From Methylococcales bacterium (lineage in GTDB: Bacteria > Pseudomonadota > Gammaproteobacteria > Methylococcales > Methylomonadaceae), in assembly GCA_030753675.1 (NCBI GenBank), contig JASMBU010000010.1, forward strand, positions 1-61,117: a DNA stretch of 61,117 bases, written 5' to 3'. How positions within the stretch are numbered: position 1 is the first letter of the stretch; every line of letters starts with the position of its first letter. Of the stretch, positions 1 through 8,362 are shown one piece after another. The notes below the pieces were generated by a model. It was not told the DNA's origin. It did no database searches and saw only the letters and a list, made by a program, of their open reading frames with translations. Made by a program: the position numbers and the translations under genes.

Positions 1-143
1 ATGGCTAACACCGGACCTTCAGCCAAAATATTGAGTTGCGCATCGGTTACTACAGTCGCTATCTCTATGATAAAATCTACATTTGGGTCCAACCCCGTCA
101 TTTCCAGATCGATCCAGATAAGGTTTTGATGGTCTAATGCCAT
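1..143 (-). CDS. orn: Oligoribonuclease, N-terminal 47 codons (cut by window edge)
   Basis: Orn is a cytoplasmic 3'-5' exonuclease of the DEDDh family that degrades very short RNA oligonucleotides, the last step of mRNA decay, and clears linear pGpG. The visible part starts with ATG at 143 and reads [20 protein letters not shown], containing the first DEDD motif (the D and E of [11 protein letters not shown]). The rest of the gene lies left of the window. It is divergent from the M48 protease gene across a 93-base gap, with rsgA just beyond; grouping of orn with rsgA is common in gammaproteobacteria. The identification is firm although only about a quarter of the protein is visible. Confidence 0.95.
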   Translation of the reverse strand, partial: MALDHQNLIWIDLEMTGLDPNVDFIIEIATVVTDAQLNILAEGPVLA

Positions 144-236
144 AAAATAATCCAATCTACAGATAAAGTTGCGACAAATTGTAGCATTGGCTAATCTTTA
201 AACCTAACTTTTTGAAATAACTTTAAGCAATTATCC

Positions 237-1487
237 ATGAATACCTTTACTGTCATTTTCCTCATCGCCCTAGCCTTATCTTTTGGTACCCACTACTGGC
301 TCTCAAAACGTCAAAGTCGCCATGTTGACCTACACCGAAAAAAAGTCCCTAAAGCTTTTAACGCAACGGTCACGCTTGAAGAGCACCAAAAAGCGGCTGA
401 TTACACGCTGGCTAAAGAAAAACTAGGTGGGTATGACCAGATTGCCGGTGTTTTTTTCTTGTTATTCCTTACCGTTGGCGGTGGCATAGATTGGTCATTC
501 ACACTCTGGCAATCCTATGGCTATTCACCCATAACAACAGGGCTTGGTGCCATCGTCACTATCTTTCTAATTATGCACGTTTTGGAATTGCCCACCAGCA
601 TCTACCAAACCTTTGTCATTGAAGATAAATTCGGCTTTAATCGCAGCACACCGATTCAGTTTGCTAAAGACCAATTCATTCAAATCTTTTTAATGTTAAT
701 AATCGGCCTGCCTATTATGGCACTCATTCTTTGGGTGATGAATAGTGTTGGTACTTATTGGTGGTTATTGGCTTGGGCTATCTTGATGACCTTTTCATTA
801 CTCATGAGCTGGTTATTTCCAACCGTCATTGCGCCTTTATTTAATAAATTTACCCCACTGGATGATGGCCCACTCAAGGACCGTATTCAACAGTTACTTG
901 AACGCTGTGGTTTTAACAGTCAGGGCATATTTATTATGGACGGTTCTCGCCGCTCTGGCCATGGCAACGCTTATTTCACCGGCATCGGCAATAACAAACG
1001 CATCGTCTTTTTTGATACTCTTATTGAATCGCTTGACGACGAAGAATTAGAAGCCGTTTTAGCCCACGAACTGGGCCATTTTAAATGCAAACACGTCATC
1101 AAAATGTTAGTAGCTTCTTCGATTATGACACTCGTCAGTCTCGGTGTTTTAGGCTGGCTTATTGAACAAGATTGGTTTTTTCAAGGCCTAGGGATTTCTG
1201 AACCTTCTAACGCTGCCGCCTTGTTATTATTTATGTTAGTTTCTCCGGTATTTACTTTTTTCATTCAGCCCATCAGCGCCTTTTTTCAGCGTAAGTTTGA
1301 ATTTGAAGCTGATGATTTTGCGGCTAACAATGCCAAAGCATCCATGATGATTAGCGGCTTGGTTAAACTGTATCGTGAAAATGCAAACACCTTGACGCCT
1401 GACCCGCTTTATTCCGCTTTTCACTATAGCCACCCACCAGCGGCTATTCGCATTGCCCACCTGGACCCAGATGCCTTAAATGGCTGA
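237..1487 (+). CDS. M48 family (Ste24/CAAX prenyl protease 1-like) membrane zinc metalloprotease
   Basis: A 416-residue integral membrane zinc metallopeptidase of the M48A (Ste24-like) family. The zinc motif HELGH begins at residue 277, and the third-ligand region FEADDFAA lies about 80 residues downstream. Several hydrophobic segments flank the catalytic part: one at the N-terminus (residues 3-20), several between about 65 and 195, and two after the HELGH motif. Ste24 in eukaryotes trims prenylated proteins; bacterial homologues probably act in membrane protein quality control, but the substrate cannot be inferred here. The start is ATG at 237. The stop overlaps the rsgA start by 8 bases, so the two genes are probably co-transcribed. 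It resembles Ste24 more than HtpX because of its length and N-terminal region. Confidence 0.9.
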   Translation: MNTFTVIFLIALALSFGTHYWLSKRQSRHVDLHRKKVPKAFNATVTLEEHQKAADYTLAKEKLGGYDQIAGVFFLLFLTVGGGIDWSFTLWQSYGYSPITTGLGAIVTIFLIMHVLELPTSIYQTFVIEDKFGFNRSTPIQFAKDQFIQIFLMLIIGLPIMALILWVMNSVGTYWWLLAWAILMTFSLLMSWLFPTVIAPLFNKFTPLDDGPLKDRIQQLLERCGFNSQGIFIMDGSRRSGHGNAYFTGIGNNKRIVFFDTLIESLDDEELEAVLAHELGHFKCKHVIKMLVASSIMTLVSLGVLGWLIEQDWFFQGLGISEPSNAAALLLFMLVSPVFTFFIQPISAFFQRKFEFEADDFAANNAKASMMISGLVKLYRENANTLTPDPLYSAFHYSHPPAAIRIAHLDPDALNG

Positions 1488-2367
1488 TCTTCTTGATGGT
1501 CTAGTTATTTCTCATTTAGGCAAAGGACTTGCCATTGAACATGCCGGAAAAACCATTATCTGTCAAACCCGGCGGCAACTCGGTGTTGCCGCCGTCGGCG
1601 ATCGTGTCTTGTGGGAAAGAACGGGGACTGATCAGGGTCGTGTTGCCCAATTACTCCATCGCCGCTCAGTCTTAACCAGACCTGCCCGCAAAGGCAAAAC
1701 ACGCCCGGTGGCCGCTAACATTGACAAAGTCATCGTTGTCTTTGCCACTCACCCTCACTGCGATTTTTTACTCATTGACCAATATTTAGCCGTTTGCGAA
1801 AACCGAAACATTAGTGCTGAATTAGTCTTTAATAAAATAGACCTGACCTCGACCCCTGAACGTGACGTTATACTTCATGAATTAACCAGTTACCAAGAAA
1901 TGGGCTACCCCCTGCACTACGTTAGCGCCACAACGGGCAAAGGCTTATCGACACTCACTACGACCTTGCTCAACCAAACGAGTATTCTCGCCGGTCAATC
2001 CGGTGTTGGGAAATCATCCTTAACCAATGCATTAATCCCTGATAAAGCCCTCAAAACAAACACCTTATCAGAAGCCAACGCACATGGCCGTCATACTACA
2101 ACTGCGGCAACCCTTTATCACCTCCCTTCAGGGGGCGACCTTATCGACAGCCCGGGTGTGGCTATTTTTGGTCTTGCAGGACTTTCTGAAGCGCAGTTAG
2201 CGTATGGTTTTAGAGAATTCCAACCCTTTATTGAAGCCTGCCAATTTAATGATTGCCAACACCAAAAGGATAAAGGCTGCGCCGTTCGACAAGCTGTTGA
2301 AGATCAGCGTATCAGTAAAATGCGTTACCAGCGCTACTTAAAATTAAAAGAGAAAATGAAACTCTAA
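1480..2367 (+). CDS. rsgA: Small ribosomal subunit biogenesis GTPase RsgA
   Basis: RsgA (YjeQ) is a late 30S maturation GTPase that checks the decoding centre and releases RbfA. The 295-residue protein shows the circularly permuted GTPase order: FNKIDL (G4) near residue 110, then GQSGVGKSSLTNAL (G1) near 165, then DSPGV (G3) near 223. An N-terminal OB-fold region precedes them. A C-terminal zinc-binding cluster with spaced Cys and His residues (CQFNDCQHQKDKGC) follows. It is somewhat shorter than the roughly 350 residues of E. coli RsgA, mainly through a short N-terminus. The ATG at 1480 lies inside the end of the upstream M48 protease gene, which suggests translational coupling. It converges with hinT. 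Confidence 0.95.
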   Translation: MADLLDGLVISHLGKGLAIEHAGKTIICQTRRQLGVAAVGDRVLWERTGTDQGRVAQLLHRRSVLTRPARKGKTRPVAANIDKVIVVFATHPHCDFLLIDQYLAVCENRNISAELVFNKIDLTSTPERDVILHELTSYQEMGYPLHYVSATTGKGLSTLTTTLLNQTSILAGQSGVGKSSLTNALIPDKALKTNTLSEANAHGRHTTTAATLYHLPSGGDLIDSPGVAIFGLAGLSEAQLAYGFREFQPFIEACQFNDCQHQKDKGCAVRQAVEDQRISKMRYQRYLKLKEKMKL

Positions 2368-2385
2368 CTGGGGTTGCACCCAGCG

Positions 2386-2724
2386 CTAACCTGGCGGCCA
2401 ACACATTTGACGACCGCCAAGCAAATGCAGATGCAAATGATAAACCTCCTGGCCGCCCTGATCATTACAATTAATCACCGTACGGTAGCCATTCTCGGCC
2501 AACCCGTGCTGATCTGCTATCACTGCACACTGCGTTAATAATTCACCTGCCAGCGCCTTGTCAGACAACTCATTTAAAGTTGCAACATGCTGCTTGGGAA
2601 TCACTAAAATATGCACCGGCGCTTGTGGATTAATATCATTAAATGCTAAGACCTCTGCATCTTCATAAACAATATCTGGCGTGATTTCGCCTTGAACCAT
2701 TTTACAAAATAAACAATCACTCAT
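2386..2724 (-). CDS. hinT: HIT-family purine nucleoside phosphoramidase (HinT-like)
   Basis: A 112-residue histidine-triad protein. HinT-type proteins hydrolyse AMP-lysine and other purine nucleoside phosphoramidates and can remove AMP from aminoacyl-tRNA synthetase by-products. The N-terminus MSDCLFCKMVQGEI carries the CxxC found in many family members. The catalytic triad motif HLHLHLLGG lies near residue 95 and the protein ends in WPPG, both typical of HinT. Length matches the family. It lies 14 bases downstream of recR on the same strand and may be the last gene of the dnaX-ybaB-recR operon. Confidence 0.92.
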   Translation of the reverse strand: MSDCLFCKMVQGEITPDIVYEDAEVLAFNDINPQAPVHILVIPKQHVATLNELSDKALAGELLTQCAVIADQHGLAENGYRTVINCNDQGGQEVYHLHLHLLGGRQMCWPPG

Positions 2725-2738
2725 TTCAGCTCGCCCTT

Positions 2739-3335
2739 TTATAATTGCCGACGCCCGTTAAAGGCATGCGCTAAGGTTCCGCCATCAATATATTCCAACT
2801 CCCCCCCCATCGGCACTCCATGGGCAATACGGGTCGCGGTAATATTTTGCCGGCGCGCCATTTCACTAATAAAATGGGCCGTCGCTTCCCCTTCAACCGT
2901 CGCGTTCGTAGCTAAAATAATTTCTTTAACAACCCCTTCGGTTAATCGTTGCTCCAACAAACCGAAACCCAACTCATCAGGGCCAATTCCATCCAACGGC
3001 GAAAGTCTACCGTGCAAAACAAAAAACTTACCCCGAAACACCGCCGACTGATCAACAACCCAAACATCCGCCGGTGTCTCTACAACACATAAAATCGCTT
3101 CATCACGAGAGGCGCTCGAACAAATAGAACAGACCTTATGCTCAGTCAGCGTTCGACAGTCTTGACAATGACCGACTTGATCAATGCCCTTGAGTAATGT
3201 TTGGGCCAGATGAACACCCCCTTGCTGATCTTTCTGCAACAAATAAAAAGCCATCCGTTGCGCTGACTTTGGACCCACCCCCGGCAAACAACATAAGGCT
3301 TGGATCAAATCATGTAACAATCCTGACTGGTGCAT
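2739..3335 (-). CDS. recR: Recombination mediator protein RecR
   Basis: RecR works with RecO (and RecF) to load RecA onto SSB-coated single-stranded DNA at gaps. The 198-residue protein has the expected parts: an N-terminal helix-hairpin-helix region ([20 protein letters not shown]), a four-cysteine zinc finger ([16 protein letters not shown], near residues 57-72), and a Toprim domain whose acidic residues include the E of VVETPADVW. The ATG at 3335 overlaps the ybaB stop by one base (TAATG). The dnaX-ybaB-recR order is conserved across gammaproteobacteria. Confidence 0.97.
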   Translation of the reverse strand: MHQSGLLHDLIQALCCLPGVGPKSAQRMAFYLLQKDQQGGVHLAQTLLKGIDQVGHCQDCRTLTEHKVCSICSSASRDEAILCVVETPADVWVVDQSAVFRGKFFVLHGRLSPLDGIGPDELGFGLLEQRLTEGVVKEIILATNATVEGEATAHFISEMARRQNITATRIAHGVPMGGELEYIDGGTLAHAFNGRRQL

Positions 3336-3658
3336 TAAAACGGCATTTTAAATCCTGGTGGCATCGGAAAGCCCGCAGTCATTCCCGCCATTTTCTCCTG
3401 CTTTAATTTCGCAACTTTATTGACCGCATCATTGACAGCTGCAGCCACCAAATCCTCTAACATATCCTTATCATCGGTCACTAAAGAGTCGTCAATAGAA
3501 ATGCTTTTAACCGCTCGCTTTCCCGTCATGACTAAAGTGACCAAGCCACCACCTGACTCCCCTTTGACTTCCATCTGCGCCAGTTCCTCTTGGGTTTTCT
3601 GGAAATTCTCCTGCATTTTCTGAGCTTGTTGTAACAAACCCCCTAATTCATTTTTCAT
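3335..3658 (-). CDS. ybaB: Nucleoid-associated protein YbaB/EbfC family
   Basis: A 107-residue member of the YbaB/EbfC family of small dimeric DNA-binding nucleoid proteins. The N-terminus [20 protein letters not shown] is a typical coiled-coil start. The central [17 protein letters not shown] is the conserved YbaB strand region, and the C-terminus is methionine- and proline-rich ([12 protein letters not shown]), as usual. It sits between dnaX and recR, with TAATG junctions at both ends, so translation of the three genes is probably coupled. Its specific role here cannot be told from sequence. Confidence 0.95.
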   Translation of the reverse strand: MKNELGGLLQQAQKMQENFQKTQEELAQMEVKGESGGGLVTLVMTGKRAVKSISIDDSLVTDDKDMLEDLVAAAVNDAVNKVAKLKQEKMAGMTAGFPMPPGFKMPF

Positions 3659-5259
3659 TACTTTTCCTCACTGCCTTTAACTGGCTCTATCGTTCCCGGT
3701 ATAACGTGCGCTGAAAATCTGTCCTTTAACGCCCTTACCGCTTCATCATCGTCAATTGCTTGCTCTGCGGCTTGCTGTCGACTTTTTATTTGTTCATTAA
3801 TTAATACCGCAGGTGTTGTTGTATTCTCTAACGATTGGGTCTGAATCACCAATTTAATCGAACGCCCTAAATAACGTTCTAATGCCTTCAATAAAGATTG
3901 TTCGGTTTTTTTACCGTGCAATTCTTTAAACCGGACATCTAAGAGCAAATGGCATTGCGCCTCGGTCAATACGTTCAAAATACAATTATTCGCTAGCTGG
4001 CGCGCCATTCCACCTAAGTTCATGGCTGCAACCATGGCGACCCAATCGTTAATTTCAGGGACCCCTGAGGCCTCAGGGGTCTCAGTGACCTCAAGGACTT
4101 CTTCAGTTCCTTTAGGCGACAGAATCTGTTGCTCTGCTTCACCGCCCGATACCCGTTCACAAGGTATTTGATCCGTTTCCAGTGGTCTAAATGCCAACAT
4201 TCGCAATAATAACATCTCAAAGCCACTACGCAAATCAACCGCTAACTGTAAATCCTGTCGACCCGTTAAGGCAATCTGGTAATACAATTGCACCTCTTCC
4301 GGAGTAAAAGCACCCACCAATTCCTCCACCACGGCCCTAGATTCAGCAAGGGCTAAGGTTCCCGGAACGACTTGAGCTAGCGCGGTTCGGTGCAATAGTT
4401 GTATAACACCATCACAGACTGAATCAAAATCAGAAGAATACGCTGCAATTTCAGCTACTTTCTGTAAAGCTCCAGCCGCATCATTGCTCGCCACCATTAA
4501 CAATAACTCACCCACCGCTTGATGACCTACCGCCCCCAACATCAATTGCACCTGCGCGATCGAAACTTGGCCTTCCCCAAACACAATGGCTTGATCCAAA
4601 AGACTTAACCCATCACGCATACTCCCAGCGGCAACATGGGCAATTAACGCTAACGCAGACTCTTCATAGCCAATTGACTCTTGGATTAAGATAGTCTTCA
4701 TTTGAGCCGTTAATTGATTAACCGTTAAATGCTTTAAACTAAATTGCAAACATCTTGATAATACCGTGACCGGAATTTTCTGAGGATCTGTAGTCGCTAA
4801 TAAAAACTTTACATGAGCAGGTGGCTCCTCCAAGGTTTTCAATAAGGCATTAAAACTGTGCCCCGATAGCATATGCACTTCATCAATCAAATAAACCTTA
4901 TAACGTCCACGACTGGGTGCATATTGAATGTTATCAATCAAGTCCCGCGTATCTTCCACCTTGGTTCTTGAGGCGGCATCTATTTCTAAGAAATCAATAT
5001 AGTTGTCAGCATCAATATCACGACAAACCGAACACTGCCCACAAGGGTTTGCCGCTTCAATTGCCTCGCAATTGAGTGCCTTGGCAAGAACCCGAGCTAT
5101 TGTTGTCTTACCCACCCCGCGCGTTCCGGTAAATAAATAAGCATGGTGTAAACGGTCAAACTTCAGCGCATTCATTAATGACTGAACCACTGACTCCTGG
5201 CCAACAATCTGATTAAAATCCTGAGGTCGCCATTTTCGCGCTAACGCTTGATAAGTCAT
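3658..5259 (-). CDS. dnaX: DNA polymerase III subunits tau/gamma (clamp loader ATPase)
   Basis: DnaX is the ATPase of the clamp loader, which places the beta clamp on DNA and organises the replisome. The AAA+ core contains Walker [19 protein letters not shown], a four-cysteine zinc module around NPCGQCSVC, and the [20 protein letters not shown] region. A clamp-loader collar follows, then a linker and a tau-type C-terminal domain. I place the start at ATG 5259 ([10 protein letters not shown]), which matches the family. A longer frame reaching 5334 would run into the SRP RNA gene. The protein is 533 residues, shorter than E. coli tau (643). A run of seven A (3906-3912 on the complement) exists but lies inside the C-terminal domain, so I see no convincing gamma-type frameshift site. 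Confidence 0.96.
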   Translation of the reverse strand: MTYQALARKWRPQDFNQIVGQESVVQSLMNALKFDRLHHAYLFTGTRGVGKTTIARVLAKALNCEAIEAANPCGQCSVCRDIDADNYIDFLEIDAASRTKVEDTRDLIDNIQYAPSRGRYKVYLIDEVHMLSGHSFNALLKTLEEPPAHVKFLLATTDPQKIPVTVLSRCLQFSLKHLTVNQLTAQMKTILIQESIGYEESALALIAHVAAGSMRDGLSLLDQAIVFGEGQVSIAQVQLMLGAVGHQAVGELLLMVASNDAAGALQKVAEIAAYSSDFDSVCDGVIQLLHRTALAQVVPGTLALAESRAVVEELVGAFTPEEVQLYYQIALTGRQDLQLAVDLRSGFEMLLLRMLAFRPLETDQIPCERVSGGEAEQQILSPKGTEEVLEVTETPEASGVPEINDWVAMVAAMNLGGMARQLANNCILNVLTEAQCHLLLDVRFKELHGKKTEQSLLKALERYLGRSIKLVIQTQSLENTTTPAVLINEQIKSRQQAAEQAIDDDEAVRALKDRFSAHVIPGTIEPVKGSEEK

Positions 5260-5302
5260 GACGGTTGAAGAAAAGAGGAAATAGACCCCACATCGATAAT
5301 GG

Positions 5303-5414
5303 GTGGTAACTGTGCCAGCCACATCCCGGCACACGAATAAGCTGCTGCCGCTGCTCCCTTCCGGGCCTGACGGGGTTTACAGCGTATCGTTGCGGGAGAA
5401 CCGACACTGTTACC
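5303..5414 (-). ncRNA. ffs: 4.5S signal recognition particle RNA (SRP RNA)
   Basis: The minus strand contains the bacterial small SRP RNA. The conserved apical tetraloop region reads CAGGCCCGGAAGGGAGCAGC, flanked by GGTTCTCCCGCAACG on the 5' side and GTGTGCCGGGATG on the 3' side, closely matching E. coli 4.5S RNA. The ends pair as GGTAAC (5409-5414) with GTTACC (5305-5310), giving a hairpin of about 110 bases; the exact ends are approximate. The RNA scaffolds Ffh and stimulates the Ffh-FtsY GTPase pair; FtsY is also encoded in this window, as part of a fusion. The gene ends about 44 bases before dnaX. Confidence 0.95.
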
Positions 5415-5451
5415 ATAAAGACTTTCGAGTAATGTCCTCGAAAGGAAGGCA

Positions 5452-5480
5452 ATTATGCTCGAATTTATTGAAGAATTCAA
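5452..5480 (-). promoter_or_regulatory. Probable sigma-70 promoter of ffs
   Basis: On the minus strand, TTGAAT (5475-5480) and CATAAT (5452-5457) are separated by 17 bases. This would start transcription near 5445, about 30 bases before the mature 5' end of the SRP RNA. E. coli 4.5S precursor also has a short 5' leader, removed by RNase P, so the distance is sensible. No experimental support is available. Confidence 0.5.
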
Positions 5481-5577
5481 TAACCGTGTATTTTTTGTTT
5501 GAAATATATTCATTTCGCAGCCCTTAACTACTACACGCTACCCAAAACAACTACTTTTGTAAAACTATTAACCCTGC

Positions 5578-6555
5578 TCACAACCGCAACCACTCAGGAC
5601 GGCCACCGCCCATCGCTATCTCACTCACTGAACTGGCAATCTTAGTGGCTAACCGTTCCAACAATTGGGCTCTTGGCGTAAAATCTACCAATTTCTCTGC
5701 GCCAATAATATCTTTTGCAACTGAACGATCATGCCCAAGGCCATCGGTCAACCCTAACGCTATACTTTCCTGCCCCGTCCAAACCAAACCCGAAAACATA
5801 TCCTCGGTCACTTTTAGTCGCTCACCCCGTCCCGATTTAACCGCATCAATAAATTGCTGATGAACTTGATCCAATAAATGCTGGGCGTGTGCCTTTTCAG
5901 CGTTATTAACCGGTGCAAAAGAATCCAGCATGGCTTTATGTTTACCCGCTGTCATAACACGACGCTCAACGCCTAATTTCTCCATGGTATTCACAAAACC
6001 GTAACCTTCCATAATGACACCAATTGATCCCACAATACTGGCAGGATTAACAAAAATCTTGTCAACAGCTGTGGCAATATAATATCCACCTGATGTACAC
6101 ATGTCGGTTACCACTGCATGAACAGGAATATCAGGGTATTGCTTTCTAATCGCTAAAATTTCCTCATACACATAAGCAGACTGCACAGGGCTTCCTCCTG
6201 GTGTATTTAAGCGAATAATAATTCCTTGCGTCATGTCATCTTCAACCGCCGCATGTAACCCTTGAATAATACTCGTGGCATTCGCATCAGCATCCTCTAA
6301 AATCATACCGGAGACATCAACGACCGCCGTATGCTTTTCAACACCCTGCATACCAAAATTTATCCGTGGCCCCATACTCATCACCAGCAAAACCACAAAA
6401 TAAGTCGTCATCACGAGTTTAAAAAAGATTCCCCAGCGCCGTGATCTACGTTGCTCGGTCACCCCGGCTAACGCTAACTTTTCAATTAATGATTTTTCCC
6501 AATCACTATTATCGCCACTCGGCGATAGTGTTTGCTTTGTGTTTTCCTCACTCAT
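5578..6555 (-). CDS. sppA: Signal peptide peptidase SppA, short (36 kDa) type
   Basis: SppA is a membrane-anchored serine protease of family S49 that degrades leftover signal peptides. The 325-residue protein has a cytoplasmic N-terminus and one membrane segment (about residues 45-65, FFKLVMTTYFVVLLVMSMG). The periplasmic protease domain carries the nucleophile-serine motif CTSGGYYIATAVDKIF and the general-base region TAGKHKAMLDSF, which supplies the lysine. It is the short form, as in Bacillus and many gammaproteobacteria, and lacks the duplicated domain of the 67 kDa E. coli enzyme. ATG start at 6555. It is followed by ffs and preceded by rluC on the same strand across a 206-base gap. Confidence 0.93.
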   Translation of the reverse strand: MSEENTKQTLSPSGDNSDWEKSLIEKLALAGVTEQRRSRRWGIFFKLVMTTYFVVLLVMSMGPRINFGMQGVEKHTAVVDVSGMILEDADANATSIIQGLHAAVEDDMTQGIIIRLNTPGGSPVQSAYVYEEILAIRKQYPDIPVHAVVTDMCTSGGYYIATAVDKIFVNPASIVGSIGVIMEGYGFVNTMEKLGVERRVMTAGKHKAMLDSFAPVNNAEKAHAQHLLDQVHQQFIDAVKSGRGERLKVTEDMFSGLVWTGQESIALGLTDGLGHDRSVAKDIIGAEKLVDFTPRAQLLERLATKIASSVSEIAMGGGRPEWLRL

Positions 6556-6761
6556 TTATCACCTTCATTATCTAAAATTTCAATTCCTCAGGAAGAATAT
6601 AGCGTAAAAATCTACTAAACGCGGCGTAAAGACACCCGTTTTTCTTACCCGCAGTTAACTTAATTTTTCTAGTATACATACTTCTCGACCACCATATCCG
6701 CGAGAAAACGGAGCATAGCATAGGTTCCATCATGAACCCATCTATCTATTTACCGCATAGA

Positions 6762-7712
6762 TCATAACCGAGACAACAACGTTGTTACTTTCGAAGGCAA
6801 CTCAGCCGTCACCGTAAAAGGATGTTCTGTATCTGGGTGCTTAAATGTCAATTGATGCGCGTGCAACATTAATCGATCAAATCCGTTGGCTTTAAATGAC
6901 TTCATACTCGCCATATCGCCATACCGTTCATCGCCCACAATCGGATGCCCCAACCATTTTGCGTGCACTCTAATCTGATGCGTTCGTCCCGTTTTAGGAC
7001 GCGCCTCAACTAAAGTTGCTGTTTTATAGACCCCTAAGCGCCTAAATGCCGTTTCAGCAGACTTCCCCTGAGGACTAACAACCACCATCCGCTCACCACC
7101 TTTACTGATATTTTTCAATAACGGCACATCAACCCATTGTTTTTTTTGCGCCCAAACGCCTACCAATAACGCTAAATATGTTTTAGAAACACCATCACCC
7201 CGAAAATATTCGTGCATTTTTCGTAACGCACCGCGTTTCTTAGCCACAATCAAACAACCCGAGGTGTCTTTATCTAATCGATGGACCAATTCCAAAAATC
7301 GATGATCGGGTCGAATTTCACGCAGGCCCTCAATGATACCAGACTGTATGCCACTCCCCCCATGGACTGGAAAACCAGACGGTTTATTCAGAATCAATAA
7401 ACTACCATCTTCATATAAAATATCATTTACCAGACACTGCCGTAAACGCTGTGGCACAAATACCTTTGTTGTTTGAACGTCCATGCGCACCGGCGGAATC
7501 CGTACCGAGTCATTCAACGCCAATCGCACCGTCGCCTTACACCGTTTTTTATTAACCCGCACCTCACCTTTACGCAACATCCGGTAAATCCGGCTTTTGG
7601 GAACGCCCTTTAAAAGGGTAATTAAAAAATTATCAACGCGCTGCCCCTCATACTTCTCGCCGATCTCAACATATTGAACGCTATCTGTACTCGTAAGCCT
7701 ATTATTTGCCAT
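6762..7712 (-). CDS. rluC: 23S rRNA pseudouridine synthase RluC
   Basis: An RluA-family pseudouridine synthase of 316 residues, with an N-terminal S4 RNA-binding domain (GQRVDNFLITLLKGVPKSRIYRMLRKGEVRVNKKR region) and a catalytic domain holding the aspartate motif VHRLDKDTSGCLIVAKK near residue 145. RluC modifies positions 955, 2504 and 2580 in E. coli 23S rRNA. The context supports RluC over its relatives RluD or RluA: rluC next to, and divergent from, rne is the classical gammaproteobacterial arrangement, as seen here. ATG start at 7712. Confidence 0.93.
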   Translation of the reverse strand: MANNRLTSTDSVQYVEIGEKYEGQRVDNFLITLLKGVPKSRIYRMLRKGEVRVNKKRCKATVRLALNDSVRIPPVRMDVQTTKVFVPQRLRQCLVNDILYEDGSLLILNKPSGFPVHGGSGIQSGIIEGLREIRPDHRFLELVHRLDKDTSGCLIVAKKRGALRKMHEYFRGDGVSKTYLALLVGVWAQKKQWVDVPLLKNISKGGERMVVVSPQGKSAETAFRRLGVYKTATLVEARPKTGRTHQIRVHAKWLGHPIVGDERYGDMASMKSFKANGFDRLMLHAHQLTFKHPDTEHPFTVTAELPSKVTTLLSRL

Positions 7713-7851
7713 TGATTCAACTGTCTATAATATTTCTGTATAAAATTGTGAAAAGTCTATTTTTAGCCCAAACCTGACCCAACAACTCGAGCTATTATTC
7801 TGTCTACCGCACTTCATAATGAATAATAATACATTAAATCAGCGATTTAAA

Positions 7852-7880
7852 TTGATGCAATACTATTATATTGGTATATT
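7852..7880 (+). promoter_or_regulatory. Candidate sigma-70 promoter for rne
   Basis: TTGATG (7852-7857) and TATATT (7875-7880) are separated by 17 bases, with a predicted start near 7887. The surrounding sequence forms an imperfect inverted repeat (GCAATA at 7857-7862 and TATTGC at 7877-7882) that straddles the spacer. It is a candidate only, because the whole region is AT-rich. Confidence 0.35.
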
Positions 7881-8199
7881 GCAATGTTAGAGAGCGAATC
7901 AATAGTCTTAATACAAAGCATGCACGAAGTGCTATAAAGCCTTTTGATGTCATTAAAACCTACCCACAATAAAAAAATAAGGTAGTTAAGACGCCCTAAT
8001 GCGAGGAAACTTAATGACTTGGGCTTCACTGCCCTCATTGCAAAGCTAGCGCCTCTCTACATAACAGAATTTGGGTTTTATCACTCGACCCTAGATGAGT
8101 GAAAGCAACATCCTGCTTAGTGCCCTGTTGTTTTTGAACCGCTGCAACGGCTCAGTCACAAAGACTCTGCCACAGCGATTGACTTTACAGAACAAAACC

Positions 8200-8239
8200 C
8201 ATTAGCTCAGAGCTAATGCGATAAAACCTTTAAGGTTTT
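8200..8239 (+). promoter_or_regulatory. Two tandem hairpins in the rne leader
   Basis: CATTAGCT (8200-8207) pairs with AGCTAATG (8211-8218) around a 3-base loop. AAAACCT (8223-8229) pairs with AGGTTTT (8233-8239) around TTA. No run of T follows, so they are unlikely to be a terminator. They lie about 125 bases before the rne start and are candidates for RNase E sensing or leader structure. Confidence 0.45.
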
Positions 8240-8362
8240 CAAACATAAAAAACAAAAAAGTTAACAGCAAAAAACACAGCCCTAGCCACCAACAATAACA
8301 ACGTTGTGAATTATCCATTAAAATATGAATCTAATGGGGTGGGATGAACAAGGACATACATA

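Larger units (their letters stand above)
7713..8362 (+). promoter_or_regulatory. 650-base rluC-rne intergenic region: probable long rne 5' leader
   Basis: No convincing gene lies here. On the plus strand there is a reasonable promoter (7852-7880), which would give rne an untranslated leader of about 475 bases. The leader contains several small inverted repeats, among them GGGC/GCCC near 8018-8033, TCACTC/GAGTGA near 8080-8102, and two tight hairpins at 8200-8239. In E. coli the rne leader is about 360 bases and structured hairpins in it mediate RNase E autoregulation; a similar role is inferred here from position and length only. The ribosome-binding sequence AAGGA lies at 8350-8354, eight bases before the ATG. 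Short frames at 7847-8038 (minus) and 8095-8205 (plus) lack ribosome-binding sites. Confidence 0.5.

Noticed and set aside
2368-2383. Small CTGGG/CCCAG hairpin between rsgA and hinT as a terminator
   Set aside because: Only five base pairs and no T-run on either side.
3906-3912. Run of seven A in dnaX (minus strand) as a gamma-type frameshift or slippage site
   Set aside because: It does not form the A AAA AAG heptamer in frame and lies around residue 449 of 533, inside the C-terminal domain, so slippage would not produce a gamma-like product.
5260-5334. N-terminal extension of DnaX by 25 residues
   Set aside because: It would overlap the 3' end of the SRP RNA gene; the family N-terminus begins at [10 protein letters not shown] (5259).
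7847-8038. 63-codon minus-strand frame upstream of rne
   Set aside because: No ribosome-binding site, atypical composition, and overlap with the likely rne promoter and leader.
8095-8205. 36-codon plus-strand frame in the rne leader
   Set aside because: No ribosome-binding sequence and no recognisable product; its ATG falls inside a small hairpin.
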